From Lysinibacillus boronitolerans JCM 21713 = 10a = NBRC 103108 (GTDB taxonomy: Bacteria > Bacillota > Bacilli > Bacillales_A > Planococcaceae): DNA of 64,000 bases. The stretch spans positions 124,001 through 188,000 of the forward strand of contig NZ_JPVR01000081.1 in NCBI RefSeq assembly GCF_000772935.1, in the 5' to 3' direction. Made by a program: the position numbers and the translations under genes. Positions 1-7,977 of this stretch are shown piece after piece. Every line of letters starts with the position of its first letter. Positions within the stretch are counted from its first letter, which is position 1. Below the pieces are notes generated by a model. That model searched no databases. It was given only the letters and a program-made list of their open reading frames with translations, and was not told the origin of the DNA.

Positions 1-168
1 TACCTCTCCTTGGTCTTCACCAAATAAATGATAAGCATTTTCGTCTTTTGAATCTAGATCCTGATAGACACATTCTTGCTCTACCACAAAAACTTCCGCA
101 CGAACCTTCAGTATCTCATATAGTTCTTTTACGGTTAACTCATCAAATTTTTTTATCTTCCAATCCAC
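1..168 (-). CDS. ElaA-type GNAT acetyltransferase, N-terminal part (runs off the left edge)
   Basis: The minus-strand reading frame opens at a GTG (166-168) preceded by an AAGGAGG site (177-183) at 8-base spacing. It reads VDWKIKKFDELTVKELYEIL followed by KVRAEVFVVEQECVYQDLD. That opening, with 'LR/VRxEVFVVEQxCxYxDxD', is the signature of ElaA-family GNAT N-acetyltransferases (known for the family). The C-terminal acetyl-CoA site lies outside the window, so the substrate cannot be judged. About 56 residues are visible of a family that is usually about 150 long. Confidence 0.75.
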   Translation of the reverse strand, partial: MDWKIKKFDELTVKELYEILKVRAEVFVVEQECVYQDLDSKDENAYHLFGEDQGEV

Positions 169-293
169 TTTTATAGCCTCCTTATACTATTCAATTTAAT
201 AAAGTATAGCAAAAGTAGAATAAAAGTGGATCAGCTCCTTTTAATGTAAAAAATTAAACTACATAACAATCTAGAAATTTACTTGCGTCACTA

Positions 294-371
294 TTAAACT
301 TCCATAGGATTCCGAATTCTCATTTCTTCTATGATCAGTTTTCGTTTGGCTAGGATCACCATGTTATCCAT
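294..371 (-). pseudogene. Truncated Xre/YozG-type HTH regulator remnant
   Basis: A 25-codon frame starts one base after the DUF2975 stop codon (TGAGATG arrangement). It reads MDNMVILAKRKLIIEEMRI and stops soon after. DUF2975 genes are commonly followed by a small Cro/CI-type regulator whose start contains the sequence 'V(M)LAKRK'; that motif is visible here, but the helix-turn-helix that should follow is gone. I infer a decayed partner regulator; a short coupled peptide gene is the alternative. Confidence 0.4.
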
Positions 372-372
372 C

Positions 373-858
373 TCAGACCGTCAAATCATTTTCTAATTTT
401 ATATTCGTCACTTCTTGTAGAAGCCGCTGGAGGACAGCAGCAAAAATGGCGATAACCAGTGAAACAAAAATAATGAGGAGTCCCACTATTCCAAAAGGAG
501 GATCCATTTTGTTTGTTATAAAATGAAAAAGGGGTGCACCTAATACATGCAAGCCACTGATTATTATTGCACACCACTTTATGTACTTTAACGCTTTTAC
601 AGATAATTCCGAGAACGCTGTATTCGCATCAATGTACCTTAAAAGTTTAAAAGCCTGATAGAGAGCAATGTAAAAAGGTACAGCCGATCCATACATCACA
701 ATGAAAATCAGAGAATTCATTGGGTAAAAATTCGGATACAAACTCGATGCGAAATGAGCCATAGGAGGTACAAAAAATATACATAGGGCAAGAATGGCAA
801 TGCCAGCCAGAAGAATCATTCCCTTTAAGAAAGTTGTTAAACCTCGTTTACCATTCAT
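373..858 (-). CDS. DUF2975 family membrane protein
   Basis: This hydrophobic protein of about 161 residues has four predicted membrane helices (roughly residues 9-30, 46-67, 90-112 and 122-145) and ends in LLQEVTNIKLENDLTV. It is a paralogue of the protein at 20500-20991: both begin with a short basic stretch, then FLK, and end with (N/S)ENxLTV. The start chosen is the ATG at 856-858, which has a GAGGTG site just upstream; the upstream GTG lies inside that site. DUF2975 proteins are often paired with a small HTH regulator, here apparently reduced to a stub. Function is unknown; a role in membrane signalling would be a guess. Confidence 0.75.
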   Translation of the reverse strand: MNGKRGLTTFLKGMILLAGIAILALCIFFVPPMAHFASSLYPNFYPMNSLIFIVMYGSAVPFYIALYQAFKLLRYIDANTAFSELSVKALKYIKWCAIIISGLHVLGAPLFHFITNKMDPPFGIVGLLIIFVSLVIAIFAAVLQRLLQEVTNIKLENDLTV

Positions 859-1037
859 AGAAAGCACCTCACTTAATTAATGACACTATAAATCTAACAC
901 AAAATTTATCGATTAACAATAAATAATAATTGTTTTTAACTATATTATTATTGTTATTTATATATTTGACATTCATTGAAATAATCACAAGCGCCTTACT
1001 ACATTAGATTGTAGTAAGGAAGTTCTTTAAAAAGCAC

Positions 1038-1069
1038 TTGACCTTCCCCTGCACAGGAAACTGTATACT
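1038..1069 (+). promoter_or_regulatory. MerR-type promoter with over-long spacer
   Basis: TTGACC (1038-1043) and TATACT (1064-1069) are separated by 20 bp rather than 17. The spacer carries an imperfect dyad centred on CCTG-CA-CAGG. A 19-20 bp spacer with a central dyad is the hallmark of promoters that MerR-family activators untwist. It lies 31 bp before the MerR gene, so autoregulation and drug-induced expression of the efflux pump are likely. Confidence 0.8.
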
Positions 1070-1100
1070 TGCATTAAGTTATTAGATTGGAGGTGATCGT

Positions 1101-1919
1101 TTGTTTAAAATCAGTGAATTTTCTAGGCTAAGCAAAGTATCCTTGAAAACATTGCGCTATTATGATCAGATTGGCATATTAAAGCCGAGAAAGGTGGACC
1201 ATGATACTTGCTACCGATACTATTCAGCAGACCAGCTACTAGAGCTCAATCGGATCTTTCTCTATAAGGAATTGGGGTTTACCTTGCCACAAATTATACG
1301 TTTGCTCCACGAAGATATTTCGTTAAAAGATATACAAGGGATGTTTAAGCTGAAAAAAAGTGAGATTCAACATATTATCCAGACGGAGCAGGCCAAGCTT
1401 GCACGAATTGAAGAACGTATGCAACTTTTAGAACGAGAGGGTCAGGTGGAATCAGATCAAGAAATCCGCATCAAGGCAGTGGATGCTCAGCAATTCCTTT
1501 CTTTAAAAGCACGCGGGAGAGAAGAAGATATTCCAGACCTGTTTTGTACATTTAATCAATTACTCACAAAGGAAATGCGCCAATTAGCTCAAAGTCCTCA
1601 GGTCGTTTTATGGAAAGAAATAGAGGAGAAAGAAGACGAGTTTGAATTTGAAGTCGGTTATTTTTTAACCAAGGAGCTTTCATCATTCCCTGATACATTT
1701 CAACTACGGACTCTTCCTCCTGAGCCAATGATGGCCACAATGACCTTTCGTTCGGATTCTAACTTTGCTTGTACAGCCTGTGTTGATTTAGCTAAATGGA
1801 TTGTAGAAAATAACTATCAATTCAAGGAAAACGAACCAGGTAGAGAAATATATTTACCATTATCTACAACCCAAAACGTCCAATTAATGGAGATACAAAT
1901 ACCTATTATAAATTGCTGA
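1101..1919 (+). CDS. MerR-family transcriptional activator with GyrI-like effector domain
   Basis: The protein has 272 residues. The N-terminal MerR winged helix (residues 1-70) shows FKISEFSRLSKVSLKTLRYY and 'GxLxPxxxxxxxYRYY'. A coiled-coil dimerisation helix follows (about 75-120), and then a GyrI/BmrR-like ligand domain (about 123-270). The TTG start is supported by a GGAGGTGA site. BmrR-type regulators bind cationic drugs and activate efflux genes, which fits the MFS gene starting 17 bp downstream. The promoter 1038-1069 has the matching 20-bp spacer. The actual ligand cannot be told from sequence. Confidence 0.9.
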   Translation: MFKISEFSRLSKVSLKTLRYYDQIGILKPRKVDHDTCYRYYSADQLLELNRIFLYKELGFTLPQIIRLLHEDISLKDIQGMFKLKKSEIQHIIQTEQAKLARIEERMQLLEREGQVESDQEIRIKAVDAQQFLSLKARGREEDIPDLFCTFNQLLTKEMRQLAQSPQVVLWKEIEEKEDEFEFEVGYFLTKELSSFPDTFQLRTLPPEPMMATMTFRSDSNFACTACVDLAKWIVENNYQFKENEPGREIYLPLSTTQNVQLMEIQIPIINC

Positions 1920-1936
1920 AGGAAGCGTGAATTGAG

Positions 1937-3121
1937 TTGAAAAATAAGCTGATTATCTATGTTTTATCACTCATTGTTTTTCTAATCGGAACCGTTGAGT
2001 ACATTATTACAGGCGTTATTGAAATGATTGCCGTAGACTTTGGAGTAACGATTTCAGAAGCTGGGTTATTAGTGACTTTATTTGCCCTAGCAGCAGCCAT
2101 TTTCGCTCCAATTCTCATTGCACTCACGATCAATATGGATCGCAAAAAGTTGCTTATGGCTACCGTTAGTGTGTTCATTATTAGCAACGGATTAATGTTT
2201 ATCAGCTCTTCTTTTGAATACGCACTAGGGATACGAATTATTCAAGGGGTTAGCGGAGGAATTACTACAGTGGTAGCCATGGCAGTAGCTACTCGACTAG
2301 TTGAAAAAGAACGAAGAGGCCGTGCTATCGGCATAATTTTGATGGGCTTAAGCAGTTCGCTCGTGCTGGGTGTTCCAATTGGCACATTTTTTAGCGAAAT
2401 ATTTGGATGGAGAGTTTTATTTATGTTAATCGGTTTATTGACCATTCTTCCACTGCTTATCATCTATAAAAAAATTCCAGTTATCAAGGAGGAAGAAGCT
2501 GTTACACTCAGATCGCAGCTTTCGATTTTAAAAGATTCAAAAATTCTAACTGCCCTGGCTATTACTTTATTTTATGTCGGTGGTTACGCTACCCTATTTA
2601 CTTATATTACGCCTTTCTTACAAGCCACATCCACTCTTTCTATGACCGAAATTAGTGGTATTCTATTTTTAGCTGGCATCTGTAGCTTTCTTGGCTCAAG
2701 AGTGGGCGGGCAATTGGCTGATGCAAAGGGTTCTCGATTCACCATTTGTTTTGGATTGCTGTTACAAGCAGTAACGCTCCTCCTATTCGCACTAGCTGGT
2801 ATCAATCTCTTTGTATTGATCTTGGTTTTAATGATTTTTATGGTAGCAACTTGGAGTATTTCTCCTGCCCAGCAGCTCCTTCTTGTCACGCTGGTACCTC
2901 GTAATCCAGATATTGCCCTAAGCATAAATACCTCCTTTATCCAATTCGGTTTTGCACAAGGGTCTGCATTAGGCGGGTTTGTCATCGGTCATACCTCTGT
3001 CCTAAATTTGAATTGGGTTGGTTTTGGTACTGTAAGCATGGCTTTATTCCTTGCCATCCTGCTATTCCAAAAATTGAATAGTAGAGTTGAAACCCCTATG
3101 ATTACTAAAGTCAAATATTAA
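1937..3121 (+). CDS. MFS efflux transporter (DHA1-like, 12 TM)
   Basis: The protein has 394 residues and about 12 hydrophobic segments in two halves split by a basic loop around residues 185-205. The loop after TM2 holds NMDRKKLL, a degenerate MFS motif A, and TM4 shows RIIQGVSGG, typical of drug/proton antiporters. The start is a TTG preceded by GGAAGCG. It is co-transcribed with the MerR regulator and closed by a strong terminator, so it is probably a regulator-controlled multidrug or metabolite exporter. Substrate is unknown. Confidence 0.88.
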   Translation: MKNKLIIYVLSLIVFLIGTVEYIITGVIEMIAVDFGVTISEAGLLVTLFALAAAIFAPILIALTINMDRKKLLMATVSVFIISNGLMFISSSFEYALGIRIIQGVSGGITTVVAMAVATRLVEKERRGRAIGIILMGLSSSLVLGVPIGTFFSEIFGWRVLFMLIGLLTILPLLIIYKKIPVIKEEEAVTLRSQLSILKDSKILTALAITLFYVGGYATLFTYITPFLQATSTLSMTEISGILFLAGICSFLGSRVGGQLADAKGSRFTICFGLLLQAVTLLLFALAGINLFVLILVLMIFMVATWSISPAQQLLLVTLVPRNPDIALSINTSFIQFGFAQGSALGGFVIGHTSVLNLNWVGFGTVSMALFLAILLFQKLNSRVETPMITKVKY

Positions 3122-3130
3122 TTTTTTATC

Positions 3131-3179
3131 CTACCTTTATATTGAAAATGGCCTATTCAATATAAAGGTAGCTTTTTTT
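3131..3179 (+). terminator. Rho-independent terminator of the merR-MFS operon
   Basis: A perfect 16-bp stem (CTACCTTTATATTGAA with its complement at 3156-3171) is followed by seven T residues. It directly follows the MFS stop codon. Confidence 0.92.
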
Positions 3180-3231
3180 AATCCATTTCCAATTTCCGCT
3201 CTCTATCATTCCTTCCTTTGTATTAGCATAG

Positions 3232-3602
3232 TCATGCCCAACGAATAGGAAGTAAATCGCTTATCGTCAAGATCGTATTCTCTCTTACCATTACTTCCCA
3301 TCGATAGTGATCATCATAATTTGACAAATAAACTCTCTACATCTTCCGCACGGTGGTATGATTGTACCATCTTTATCAACTGCAATGATTCTTTTTACTT
3401 TAGTCATCAGTAATCATAGCTGCTATTGCTGCGTGTTCTGCACAAAATCCCATAGAGCAAGGCGTATCAATACACACCCCTTTATATATCTGACATTCTC
3501 ACATAAAATGGCAGCAGTAACGGATCCTGCATAAGAATTCTTTGAAATTTGTTTTGGATTTAAGGCACCCTTTGCTTTCTTATATAATTCTTCAAATCCC
3601 AT
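3232..3602 (-). pseudogene. Cytidine deaminase pseudogene (at least three frameshifts)
   Basis: Read across frames, the minus strand gives an almost full cytidine deaminase: MGFEELYKKAKGALNPKQIS and [14 protein letters not shown] in one frame, [17 protein letters not shown] in a second, IIPPCGRCREFICQI in a third, then EVMVRENTIL and ending LLPIRWA. Both zinc motifs (CAEH and PCGRC) are present, but the gene is broken near 3480, 3410 and 3310. Start is taken at the ATG with an AAGGGG site 9 bases upstream. The enzyme would deaminate (deoxy)cytidine in pyrimidine salvage; here it cannot be made intact. Confidence 0.85.
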
Positions 3603-3724
3603 TATTTCCATCCCCTTTTTAAGTTTGATTCCTATAAACCAACTATTTTTTTAACTAAATGATAGCGCTTACTTTTATATCTAACTCAATCATGTACTCA
3701 AGTTAAAAAATAGGAGGCTAGAAA

Positions 3725-3838
3725 ATGAAACATATTCCTTTACACCTATGGCAAGAAGAACAGCATAAACAGGTAATAGATTTCCATAAAAATCACGCGT
3801 TAGTAAAAGAACGAGAATGGCAATGGATTGCTAGCTAG
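3725..3838 (+). CDS. Small hypothetical protein, 37 residues
   Basis: The ATG is preceded by an excellent AGGAGG site 7-8 bases upstream. The product begins MKHIPLHLWQEEQHKQVIDF and is hydrophilic, rich in His, Lys and Glu, with no membrane segment. It ends at a TAG inside GCTAGCTAGG. It may be a real small gene or the 5' end of a truncated longer one; no family is recognised. The roughly 190 bp downstream hold nothing recognisable. Confidence 0.45.
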   Translation: MKHIPLHLWQEEQHKQVIDFHKNHALVKEREWQWIAS

Positions 3839-4034
3839 GTGTGTAAGATTTCTCTACATGAAGGATTGTTCAGTAAATCTCCATGCCTATCCGATATTTA
3901 TAAATCAATCTCACCCTATTATTAGTCTCTAATGACTTTAGACCAGAAACTATTCTTTATTCACCCCTCCCTATTGTCCAAACAACTGCATTTGATATGA
4001 ATAAAATATTTATAGAAAAGGAGGTGAATATTAA

Positions 4035-4424
4035 ATGGCATCATTTGAAATTGGAGCAAGAAGTCTTTTCAATTTTCGCAACGAACGCTTTTTCCTATTA
4101 GTTGAAGATGAAATTACTATTCCAGAAAAAGGTGTAGAGATTGATCCAGTTAACATCTATGAGATTGACCAGCAAACTTTCAATTTTATCAGAGATGAAG
4201 GAGATACACCTGTAGTTGTACCACGTTTTAACCTTCCTCCTGTACCACCTGGATTTAAGTTAGAACGAAAATGTATTTTTTCAGTCAATAATTCTTACTT
4301 TGTCATCTATGATTTAGAAAATGGCACTGATAATAATGTTTTATTAAGAATTAGTGCTGCTTTATTTAACTCATTAAGAAATTCTGGTGTTCATGAATGT
4401 GTTCCTCAAGATTTCATTAATTAA
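4035..4424 (+). CDS. Hypothetical protein, 129 residues
   Basis: A strong AAGGAGGTG site precedes the ATG, and a good terminator follows. The protein is soluble, with no signal peptide or membrane helix, and is rich in Asn, Phe, Val and Pro. A proline stretch NLPPVPPGF lies in the middle (about residues 64-75). The alternating hydrophobic pattern in the second half suggests beta structure. It is monocistronic. The family is not recognised; a spore-surface role is possible but only a guess. Confidence 0.7.
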   Translation: MASFEIGARSLFNFRNERFFLLVEDEITIPEKGVEIDPVNIYEIDQQTFNFIRDEGDTPVVVPRFNLPPVPPGFKLERKCIFSVNNSYFVIYDLENGTDNNVLLRISAALFNSLRNSGVHECVPQDFIN

Positions 4425-4444
4425 TAAAAATCCATCCTTCAGGT

Positions 4445-4490
4445 AATGTTCAGCAAGGTTCCCCCTGCCTTGCTGAACATTTTGTTTCTT
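4445..4490 (+). terminator. Rho-independent terminator
   Basis: A 14-bp stem (AATGTTCAGCAAGG paired with 4468-4481) and a T-rich tail lie 20 bp after the 129-residue gene. Confidence 0.88.
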
Positions 4491-4756
4491 TGTCTTCATG
4501 AATTTTTGCGGTCAGTCATTGGACAGCAGACAGTTTCGTTCAACTCCTATTTTTCTTTAGTATGATATTCGCGGTTTTCAGTGTTGGTATAGAGACAGAG
4601 AAAAAACTAAAAAACAGAAGCTGATTGGACATGCTAATCGACTTTTTATGTTCAATCTTTTCAATAATTCCATTTCAAATCATCTATGGTAAAAATAGAA
4701 TATAACTGGTATATTATAGGTTATATCCTATTTATTTCATGAAAGATGGTGCGTTG

Positions 4757-5302
4757 ATGGATAAAACACTGGTAGATTTACAAAAGGAAATAATCGTTGA
4801 AGTAAAGAAGGGATTTCCGATTTTACTTTCTGGTGCTGTTGTCTTTTTACTTTTTACTCTCATGCCCTTAGTTTTGCCAATAGAAGCGGTTCGTTTAAGT
4901 TGGATATTTGGCTTAGGTGCCATTTTCCCTATCGGTTTAGGCATTAGTAAAATTCTTGGGATTAATTTAAACGCTACTGGCAACCCTTTAGGGACGTTAG
5001 GAGGGATCGTTGCCGCTCCTCAAGCTTTTTACATACCTGTATTTATCATTGTGTATATGAACATACCTGAATACCTCCCCTTTACAATTGGTTTACTTGC
5101 AGGCTCTCATTTTCTGCCATACATATGGATTTATAAAAGTAAGGCTTATTTATTTGTGACGTTAGGTGTCTGCTTTTCCGCTCTGATTTTAGGTGGCTTC
5201 TTTGTGGAACAAGCCTTCACACTTGTACCTTTAGCCATTTCTATCGTGTATGGAATGGGCGTTCTTTTAATTCTAAGAGAACTTAAAGTCAATCCGATTT
5301 AA
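4757..5302 (+). CDS. DUF7010-like membrane protein
   Basis: The protein has about 181 residues. A short cytoplasmic start (MDKTLVDLQKEIIVEVKKG) is followed by five to six hydrophobic helices filling the rest. The layout matches DUF7010 proteins (sometimes annotated as hypothetical membrane proteins in Bacillus). ATG 4757 or the in-frame ATG 4739 could serve; neither has a clear ribosome binding site, and 4757 gives the conventional amphipathic start. It is monocistronic, with its own terminator. Function unknown. Confidence 0.65.
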   Translation: MDKTLVDLQKEIIVEVKKGFPILLSGAVVFLLFTLMPLVLPIEAVRLSWIFGLGAIFPIGLGISKILGINLNATGNPLGTLGGIVAAPQAFYIPVFIIVYMNIPEYLPFTIGLLAGSHFLPYIWIYKSKAYLFVTLGVCFSALILGGFFVEQAFTLVPLAISIVYGMGVLLILRELKVNPI

Positions 5303-5327
5303 TCACCTTCCTCAAGGTGATTTTTTT
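5301..5327 (+). terminator. Rho-independent terminator overlapping the stop codon
   Basis: The stem AATCACCTT / AAGGTGATT is followed by seven T residues, starting at the stop codon of the DUF7010-like gene. Confidence 0.85.
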
Positions 5328-5430
5328 AATATTTCAGACCTCCTTCAACCTGAGAAATAAAGGATTCATTTCCTATCCTGTGCTTGTTCCTTTACAATAA
5401 ATCTATTCATAAATGAAAGGATGTATAGAT

Positions 5431-5880
5431 GTGCTATTTCCATATCGTAATGATCTTAGGAAAACGTTAATACCTTATCTAAGCACACTTGATGAGGCAT
5501 TTTGGTTTAAGACATCTGATTTTTATCCAAATAATGTAGCGTGGATTATATCTCATTTATCAAGTAGCGAGGACTATTGGGTGAATGAAATTGGCCTTAA
5601 AAAACCTTGTCTATTAAACCTGCACGATAATTGTTCGCCTAAGGAAATACTAGATAGCTATATTCAAATTAGAAATTATACGGATGACATTCTACATACA
5701 TTAGACGAATCGCAGCTCAATGAAATAGTCGAGGTGCCGAAGTTTTCTGATGGTTGGACGCCACCTTCCGTACCTACACTAAACTGGTTGTTTCATCATG
5801 TTTACGCACATGAAGCTTACCATGTTGGGCAAATCGCCGTTATCGCGCATCTTAATGGATTGCCAAAGCCATTATTTTAA
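5431..5880 (+). CDS. DinB-family protein
   Basis: This 149-residue all-helical protein begins MLFPYRNDLRKTLIPYLSTL. The DinB/YfiT four-helix-bundle metal site is visible: a first His in WIISHLSSSEDYW and an HxxxH-type pair in HHVYAHEAYHVGQIAVI. The GTG start at 5431 is chosen because AAAGGA lies 9 bases upstream; the in-frame ATG at 5413 sits before that site. Members are metal-dependent, thiol-transferase-like or damage-inducible proteins, but most lack a known substrate. A second DinB gene lies at 8265. Confidence 0.85.
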   Translation: MLFPYRNDLRKTLIPYLSTLDEAFWFKTSDFYPNNVAWIISHLSSSEDYWVNEIGLKKPCLLNLHDNCSPKEILDSYIQIRNYTDDILHTLDESQLNEIVEVPKFSDGWTPPSVPTLNWLFHHVYAHEAYHVGQIAVIAHLNGLPKPLF

Positions 5881-5931
5881 TATAAGGCAAAGCAATGAAA
5901 GGAATAGTTTTTTAAATGGAGGAACAGTAAT

Positions 5932-6402
5932 TTGAAGAAATTTCGTGGGAAAAGGCGCTATTTCCGTAACCTATGGCGAGAAACAACGGCTGAGCCATAT
6001 AATTTAGACTTTGATAAAGAAGGATGGTTTAATTTATGGCACACTCACCTTGATTTTTATGGGTATGGCAATGATGGGTTGAAGATACGAAGAGAGCACA
6101 TAAAAGCACATATAGCCTTATATAATCGTTTATCAGAAAAGCTCTCGACATTCGGAAAACCTTATCAATTATGGATGGAGTTTGTAGAGGAGGATGCTAG
6201 TTTGGATTCAGTTACTATCCATTCGCCTAACCCAGCTGAGGATAATTTCCCACTAACAATAGTAAATGTAGATTGGAATTGCCCTGTCCCTAAATTCCTT
6301 AAGGATTTAATCAACCTGAATGAGTGGAATGTAGGGCACTATAAGCGAGTATCAACTAACAGCTATTTCATCCAGTCTAAAAATAATGGAGTAAAATTGT
6401 AG
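5932..6402 (+). CDS. Hypothetical protein, 156 residues
   Basis: The TTG start follows a GGAGGAACA site. The product begins with a very basic, aromatic segment (MKKFRGKRRYFRNLWRETT) and is soluble. A central region is rich in Trp, Tyr and His (GWFNLWHTHLDFYGYGNDGL), followed by a helix with conserved-looking acidic residues. I do not recognise the family. It converges on the broken GNAT gene, and the two share a 3' hairpin. Confidence 0.65.
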   Translation: MKKFRGKRRYFRNLWRETTAEPYNLDFDKEGWFNLWHTHLDFYGYGNDGLKIRREHIKAHIALYNRLSEKLSTFGKPYQLWMEFVEEDASLDSVTIHSPNPAEDNFPLTIVNVDWNCPVPKFLKDLINLNEWNVGHYKRVSTNSYFIQSKNNGVKL

Positions 6403-6830
6403 GGTCGGAAACCATTGGTTGGTTTCCGACCATTCCCTTTAATCCAAATATATTCTTGAGCTAGTTGCTGATTTTTATAGATGGCCATACCCGTTTTCAA
6501 TTTTCTAAAGCCCATTTTTGCATAAAACGGTTCATTCCCTGTTGTGGCGATTAGCTGAATGCAGGATACCTCCCTTAACTGTGCGATCATATCCTCCAGG
6601 AGTAAACGAGCAATCCCTGTGCCTTGATAGGGTTGATGCACAACCACATCATAAATGGCGGCATTAAATACGCCATCTGACAAAGCTCTGACAAATCCAC
6701 TATTTTTCCATCTACCACGGCGAATACTTGATGTGTGCTTGCATTGAAAACTTGTTTGATCATCTGTTCATCATGTTTCATCCACCCAACAGATTGAAAA
6801 ATCTCCTTTACTATTGTGAAGTACTAGCAT
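6363..6830 (-). pseudogene. GNAT acetyltransferase, frameshifted
   Basis: Across frames the minus strand spells a typical [36 protein letters not shown], then after loss of one base [31 protein letters not shown] and EPFYAKMGFRKL. The acetyl-CoA loop QPYQGTGIA is intact. One deletion lies in 'GTGGATTT' near 6700, and a second shift is close to the start near 6820. The C-terminus also reads through into the convergent gene. It is either inactivated or carries sequencing errors; the two independent breaks favour decay. Confidence 0.75.
6403..6431. terminator. Hairpin between convergent genes
   Basis: A perfect 12-bp inverted repeat (GGTCGGAAACCA and its complement) starts right after the TAG of the plus-strand gene. 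There is no long T run on either side, so it is a weaker terminator or a barrier. Confidence 0.6.
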
Positions 6831-6925
6831 TTGCCTCCCCTTCTTTTTGCTTTCATGAAAACTCCCTATGAAAACGATGTGTATTTTATTATACTTATAA
6901 AAAATGACTTGAGAATGGTGGGATT

Positions 6926-6982
6926 ATGATGATGTTTGCTCCATTATTTGAACAGGACGTACCAGCACTTCTTCTTCCTTAA
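6926..6982 (+). CDS. Putative leader peptide of the EamA transporter gene
   Basis: Three consecutive ATG codons follow a GGTGGG site and open an 18-codon frame ending ...VPALLLP and TAA. The stop codon lies inside the left arm of a 9-bp hairpin (6977-6985 / 7002-7010), and the transporter starts 60 bp later. This geometry is that of a translation-sensing leader. The coding claim rests only on the frame and its position. Confidence 0.35.
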   Translation: MMMFAPLFEQDVPALLLP

Positions 6983-7010
6983 CGGTAGAAGCGCTTTTTC
7001 TCCGTTAAGG
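6977..7010 (+). promoter_or_regulatory. Leader hairpin, possible attenuator
   Basis: Perfect 9-bp arms CCTTAACGG and CCGTTAAGG enclose a T-rich loop (GCGCTTTTTCT) upstream of the EamA gene. A ribosome stopping at the leader TAA would occupy the left arm and open the stem. There is no T run after the stem, so if it is regulatory it may act on RNA stability or an alternative fold. Confidence 0.4.
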
Positions 7011-7042
7011 GCATAGGTATCTATGAAAACGGAGGAAAAAAC

Positions 7043-7915
7043 ATGAGAAATCTAGTAATCGGCGCCATCTTTTTATCGCTTGCTGCGAGCATTTGGGGTG
7101 CCATGTATGTAGTCGTTAAAGTAGTGGTGGAGGTTGTGCCACCATTAGAGCTTGTTTGGATGCGCTATTTGATTGCGGTGATTGCACTCGGGATCATTGG
7201 GATCATGATGAGGCAATCCTGGAAAATAGCAAAAAAAGATTGGCTGATCCTTTTTCTTGTTGGCCTTATTGGGAACACGATTTCCATTGTGACACAGGAA
7301 ATGGGCACAATGCTATCCACCGCGCAGATGGGGGCAATTATTACGGCGACAACCCCTGCTTTTATGGTTGTCTTCGCCCGTTTGATTTTAAAAGAAAGCA
7401 TTACGCTGAAAAAGTGCTTGTCTATCGCTCTTGCCACGATTGGCGTGGGGATCATTGTAGGCAACGGAAAAATCGACGTGACACAGCAATTAGGCGGACT
7501 CTATTTACTGCTTGCTGCCTTAACGTGGGCATTGATGTCGGTATTAGTCAAAAAGGTACCAAGCCATTACTCACAAATTGTTGTCACAACCTATACATCT
7601 CTGATTGCCGTGATGTTATTGACCCCTTTTGTCCTTCCAAGGCTAAAGAATTTAGATCTGGCAAGTGTTTTACAACCGACTATTTCAGGGGGCTTGCTTT
7701 ACTTAGGCATTATCTCAACAGCTGGTGGTTTTTTATTGTGGAATAAAGGACTTCAACTAATGAATGCGTCTAGTGGCGGCTTGTTTTTCTTCTTTCAACC
7801 GATTGTTGGCACATTTTTAGGCTGGCTCTTATTGGGAGAGACGATTGGACTTTCCTTTTGGATAGGCTCCCTATTAATTTTTAGCGGCGTTTTTATTGTC
7901 ATTCGAGACGAATAA
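7043..7915 (+). CDS. EamA/DMT-family transporter (10 TM)
   Basis: The protein has 290 residues with two tandem EamA repeats of about five helices each (residues 5-135 and 150-288). The first contains AASIWGAMYVVVKVVVE, a typical EamA opening, and the second LYLLLAALTWALMSVLVKK. The start is an ATG with a GGAGG site. Members export or import amino acids, nucleosides or small metabolites by exchange or proton coupling; the substrate is not predictable here. The gene is preceded by a possible attenuator leader and followed by a strong terminator. Confidence 0.9.
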   Translation: MRNLVIGAIFLSLAASIWGAMYVVVKVVVEVVPPLELVWMRYLIAVIALGIIGIMMRQSWKIAKKDWLILFLVGLIGNTISIVTQEMGTMLSTAQMGAIITATTPAFMVVFARLILKESITLKKCLSIALATIGVGIIVGNGKIDVTQQLGGLYLLLAALTWALMSVLVKKVPSHYSQIVVTTYTSLIAVMLLTPFVLPRLKNLDLASVLQPTISGGLLYLGIISTAGGFLLWNKGLQLMNASSGGLFFFFQPIVGTFLGWLLLGETIGLSFWIGSLLIFSGVFIVIRDE

Positions 7916-7919
7916 ATCG

Positions 7920-7956
7920 AAGTGCGTTTCTATGTTAGATAGAGACGCACTTTTTA
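7920..7956 (+). terminator. Rho-independent terminator
   Basis: A near-perfect stem AAGTGCGTTTCTAT / ATAGAGACGCACT, with one wobble, is followed by TTTTT. Confidence 0.88.
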
Positions 7957-7977
7957 TGTTGGCTCAGCTTATGGTCA

